A stretch of DNA of 32,726 nucleotides from an uncultured Verrucomicrobia subdivision 3 bacterium. Its GTDB lineage: Bacteria > Verrucomicrobiota > Verrucomicrobiia > Limisphaerales > UBA11358. Positions 32,106-32,726 of this stretch are shown in pieces; the stretch's first letter is position 1, and every line of letters starts with the position of its first letter. The notes under the pieces are model-generated. The model was not told where the DNA came from. It was given only the letters and a program-made list of their open reading frames with translations, and searched no databases. The stretch lies in NCBI GenBank assembly GCA_903918885.1, contig CAIXFY010000037.1:1-32726 (forward strand), read 5' to 3'. The translations under genes and the position numbers were made by a program.

Positions 32106-32726
32106 ATGCCGAGAACTCCTGCCAACAACGGAAATGGCGCGACCCGCACGGGCGCGAGCAAATACGACGCCCACCACAAGGTTTTGTCGCAAACTTACGG
32201 CGCTTTCGCCGACTTGCGCCGCGAACTTTCGGATTCCAAAACCACCGTCAACGGGCGTGAAGATCTTCTAAAAAGTTTTGCCACCTGCCCCGATTCACAG
32301 CGCGCGTGGCTGCTGCTCGAAGATTATTTCGAGAAGCTTTCCCTCTCGCGCCGCGATTTTCCCGCGACCGACTGGTGGCCGAAAATGCTCGCCGCCAACG
32401 GCAAGGCGCGGCTCGAAGAACTCGCGTTTCTGTTTCTCCGCGCCAAGCGTTCCGTGCCGCCGGAATTGCAGCCGCACGCGAGTCCCGACCGTTTCGCCCG
32501 CGCCGAGGAAGCCGAGCAGGAACTGCGCCTCGTCAAGGAATTGGAAAACTGGCTTTCGCCGCCCGCGCCGCTGCACCTCGACACGCCGCGCGCGACCTTG
32601 CGCGTCGTCTGCAAACCGCAGCCGGACGAACAGGAGCCGTCGCGCTTCCGCCTCGCCGTGCAATTTCCCCTGCTCCGTCCGCGCACCGGCGAGAAGCCGC
32701 GCTCGCTGCACGACCTCGTGGACCTC
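32106..32726 (+). CDS. Start of a large ORF, possibly a SNF2/DEAD-box type helicase (3' end cut by window edge)
   Basis: From ATG 32106 the frame is open for 207 codons to the end of the window. The protein starts MPRTPANNGNGATRTGASKY and has a charged, helical N-terminal region (AWLLLEDYFEKLSLSRRDFP, EELAFLFLRAKRSVPPEL). The last visible part, FRLAVQFPLLRPRTGEKPRS followed by LHDLVDL, reminds me of the region before the helicase core in SNF2-family proteins of related bacteria. No helicase motif is reached within the window, so the name is tentative. The codon use is GC-rich with strong third-position bias, which supports a real gene. It could instead be an unrelated DNA-associated protein. 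Confidence 0.6.
   Translation, partial: MPRTPANNGNGATRTGASKYDAHHKVLSQTYGAFADLRRELSDSKTTVNGREDLLKSFATCPDSQRAWLLLEDYFEKLSLSRRDFPATDWWPKMLAANGKARLEELAFLFLRAKRSVPPELQPHASPDRFARAEEAEQELRLVKELENWLSPPAPLHLDTPRATLRVVCKPQPDEQEPSRFRLAVQFPLLRPRTGEKPRSLHDLVDL

Overview
The window looks like chromosomal DNA from a Gram-negative, environmental, moderately GC-rich bacterium. Gram-negative is supported by a TonB-ExbB-ExbD cluster and an O-antigen/exopolysaccharide sugar pathway. The style of the proteins (secreted LamG proteins, a TonB-like protein followed directly by ExbB and ExbD, a YfhO-like membrane protein, almost no Shine-Dalgarno motifs) suggests Verrucomicrobiota. That is an inference from pattern memory; there is no rRNA in the window to prove it.

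Region 1 (1-13889) is a surface-glycan island. It opens with the 5' part of a UDP-glucose 4-epimerase-like gene (minus strand). A polysaccharide flippase, a radical SAM/SPASM protein (minus) and a long plus-strand run follow: SAM methyltransferase, FkbM methyltransferase, two GT2 glycosyltransferases, the CDP-sugar trio rfbF-rfbG-rfbH, an SDR reductase/epimerase and an acetolactate-synthase-like TPP enzyme. A third glycosyltransferase-like gene converges from the minus strand. RfbF, RfbG and RfbH make a CDP-3,6-dideoxy-4-ketohexose from glucose-1-phosphate. A TPP enzyme plus a reductase immediately afterwards matches the logic of yersiniose synthesis (YerE adds a two-carbon branch from pyruvate at C4). 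The best reading is therefore a pathway for a branched-chain 3,6-dideoxysugar, delivered by the local glycosyltransferases and flippase.

Region 2 (13890-17530) holds two paralogous secreted LamG proteins that share a roughly 80-residue N-terminal module (one copy in the first, two in the second). A methyltransferase gene lies on one side, and a decayed, frameshifted copy of that gene's 3' end lies on the other, so the LamG pair sits between direct repeats.

Region 3 (17531-24662) carries housekeeping and envelope genes: a large YfhO-like membrane protein with a good promoter candidate, a Nif3-family protein, a small DUF1737-like protein, a tonB-exbB-exbD operon and aspartate-semialdehyde dehydrogenase, with a double-hairpin element between the convergent exbD and asd genes.

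Region 4 (24663-30873) is a type III-like restriction-modification system on the minus strand. The mod gene is interrupted by an in-frame TAG after about 77 codons. The system is bracketed by inverted copies of a 130-150 bp structured repeat whose stems show a compensatory base change.

Region 5 (30874-32726) has a hypothetical protein with a proline-rich tail and an intrinsic terminator, then 14 indel-free degenerate 21-bp units that may encode a heptad-repeat protein, and the start of a long ORF that runs off the window and may be a SNF2-type helicase. No rRNA, tRNA, CRISPR array, transposase or integrase was seen.
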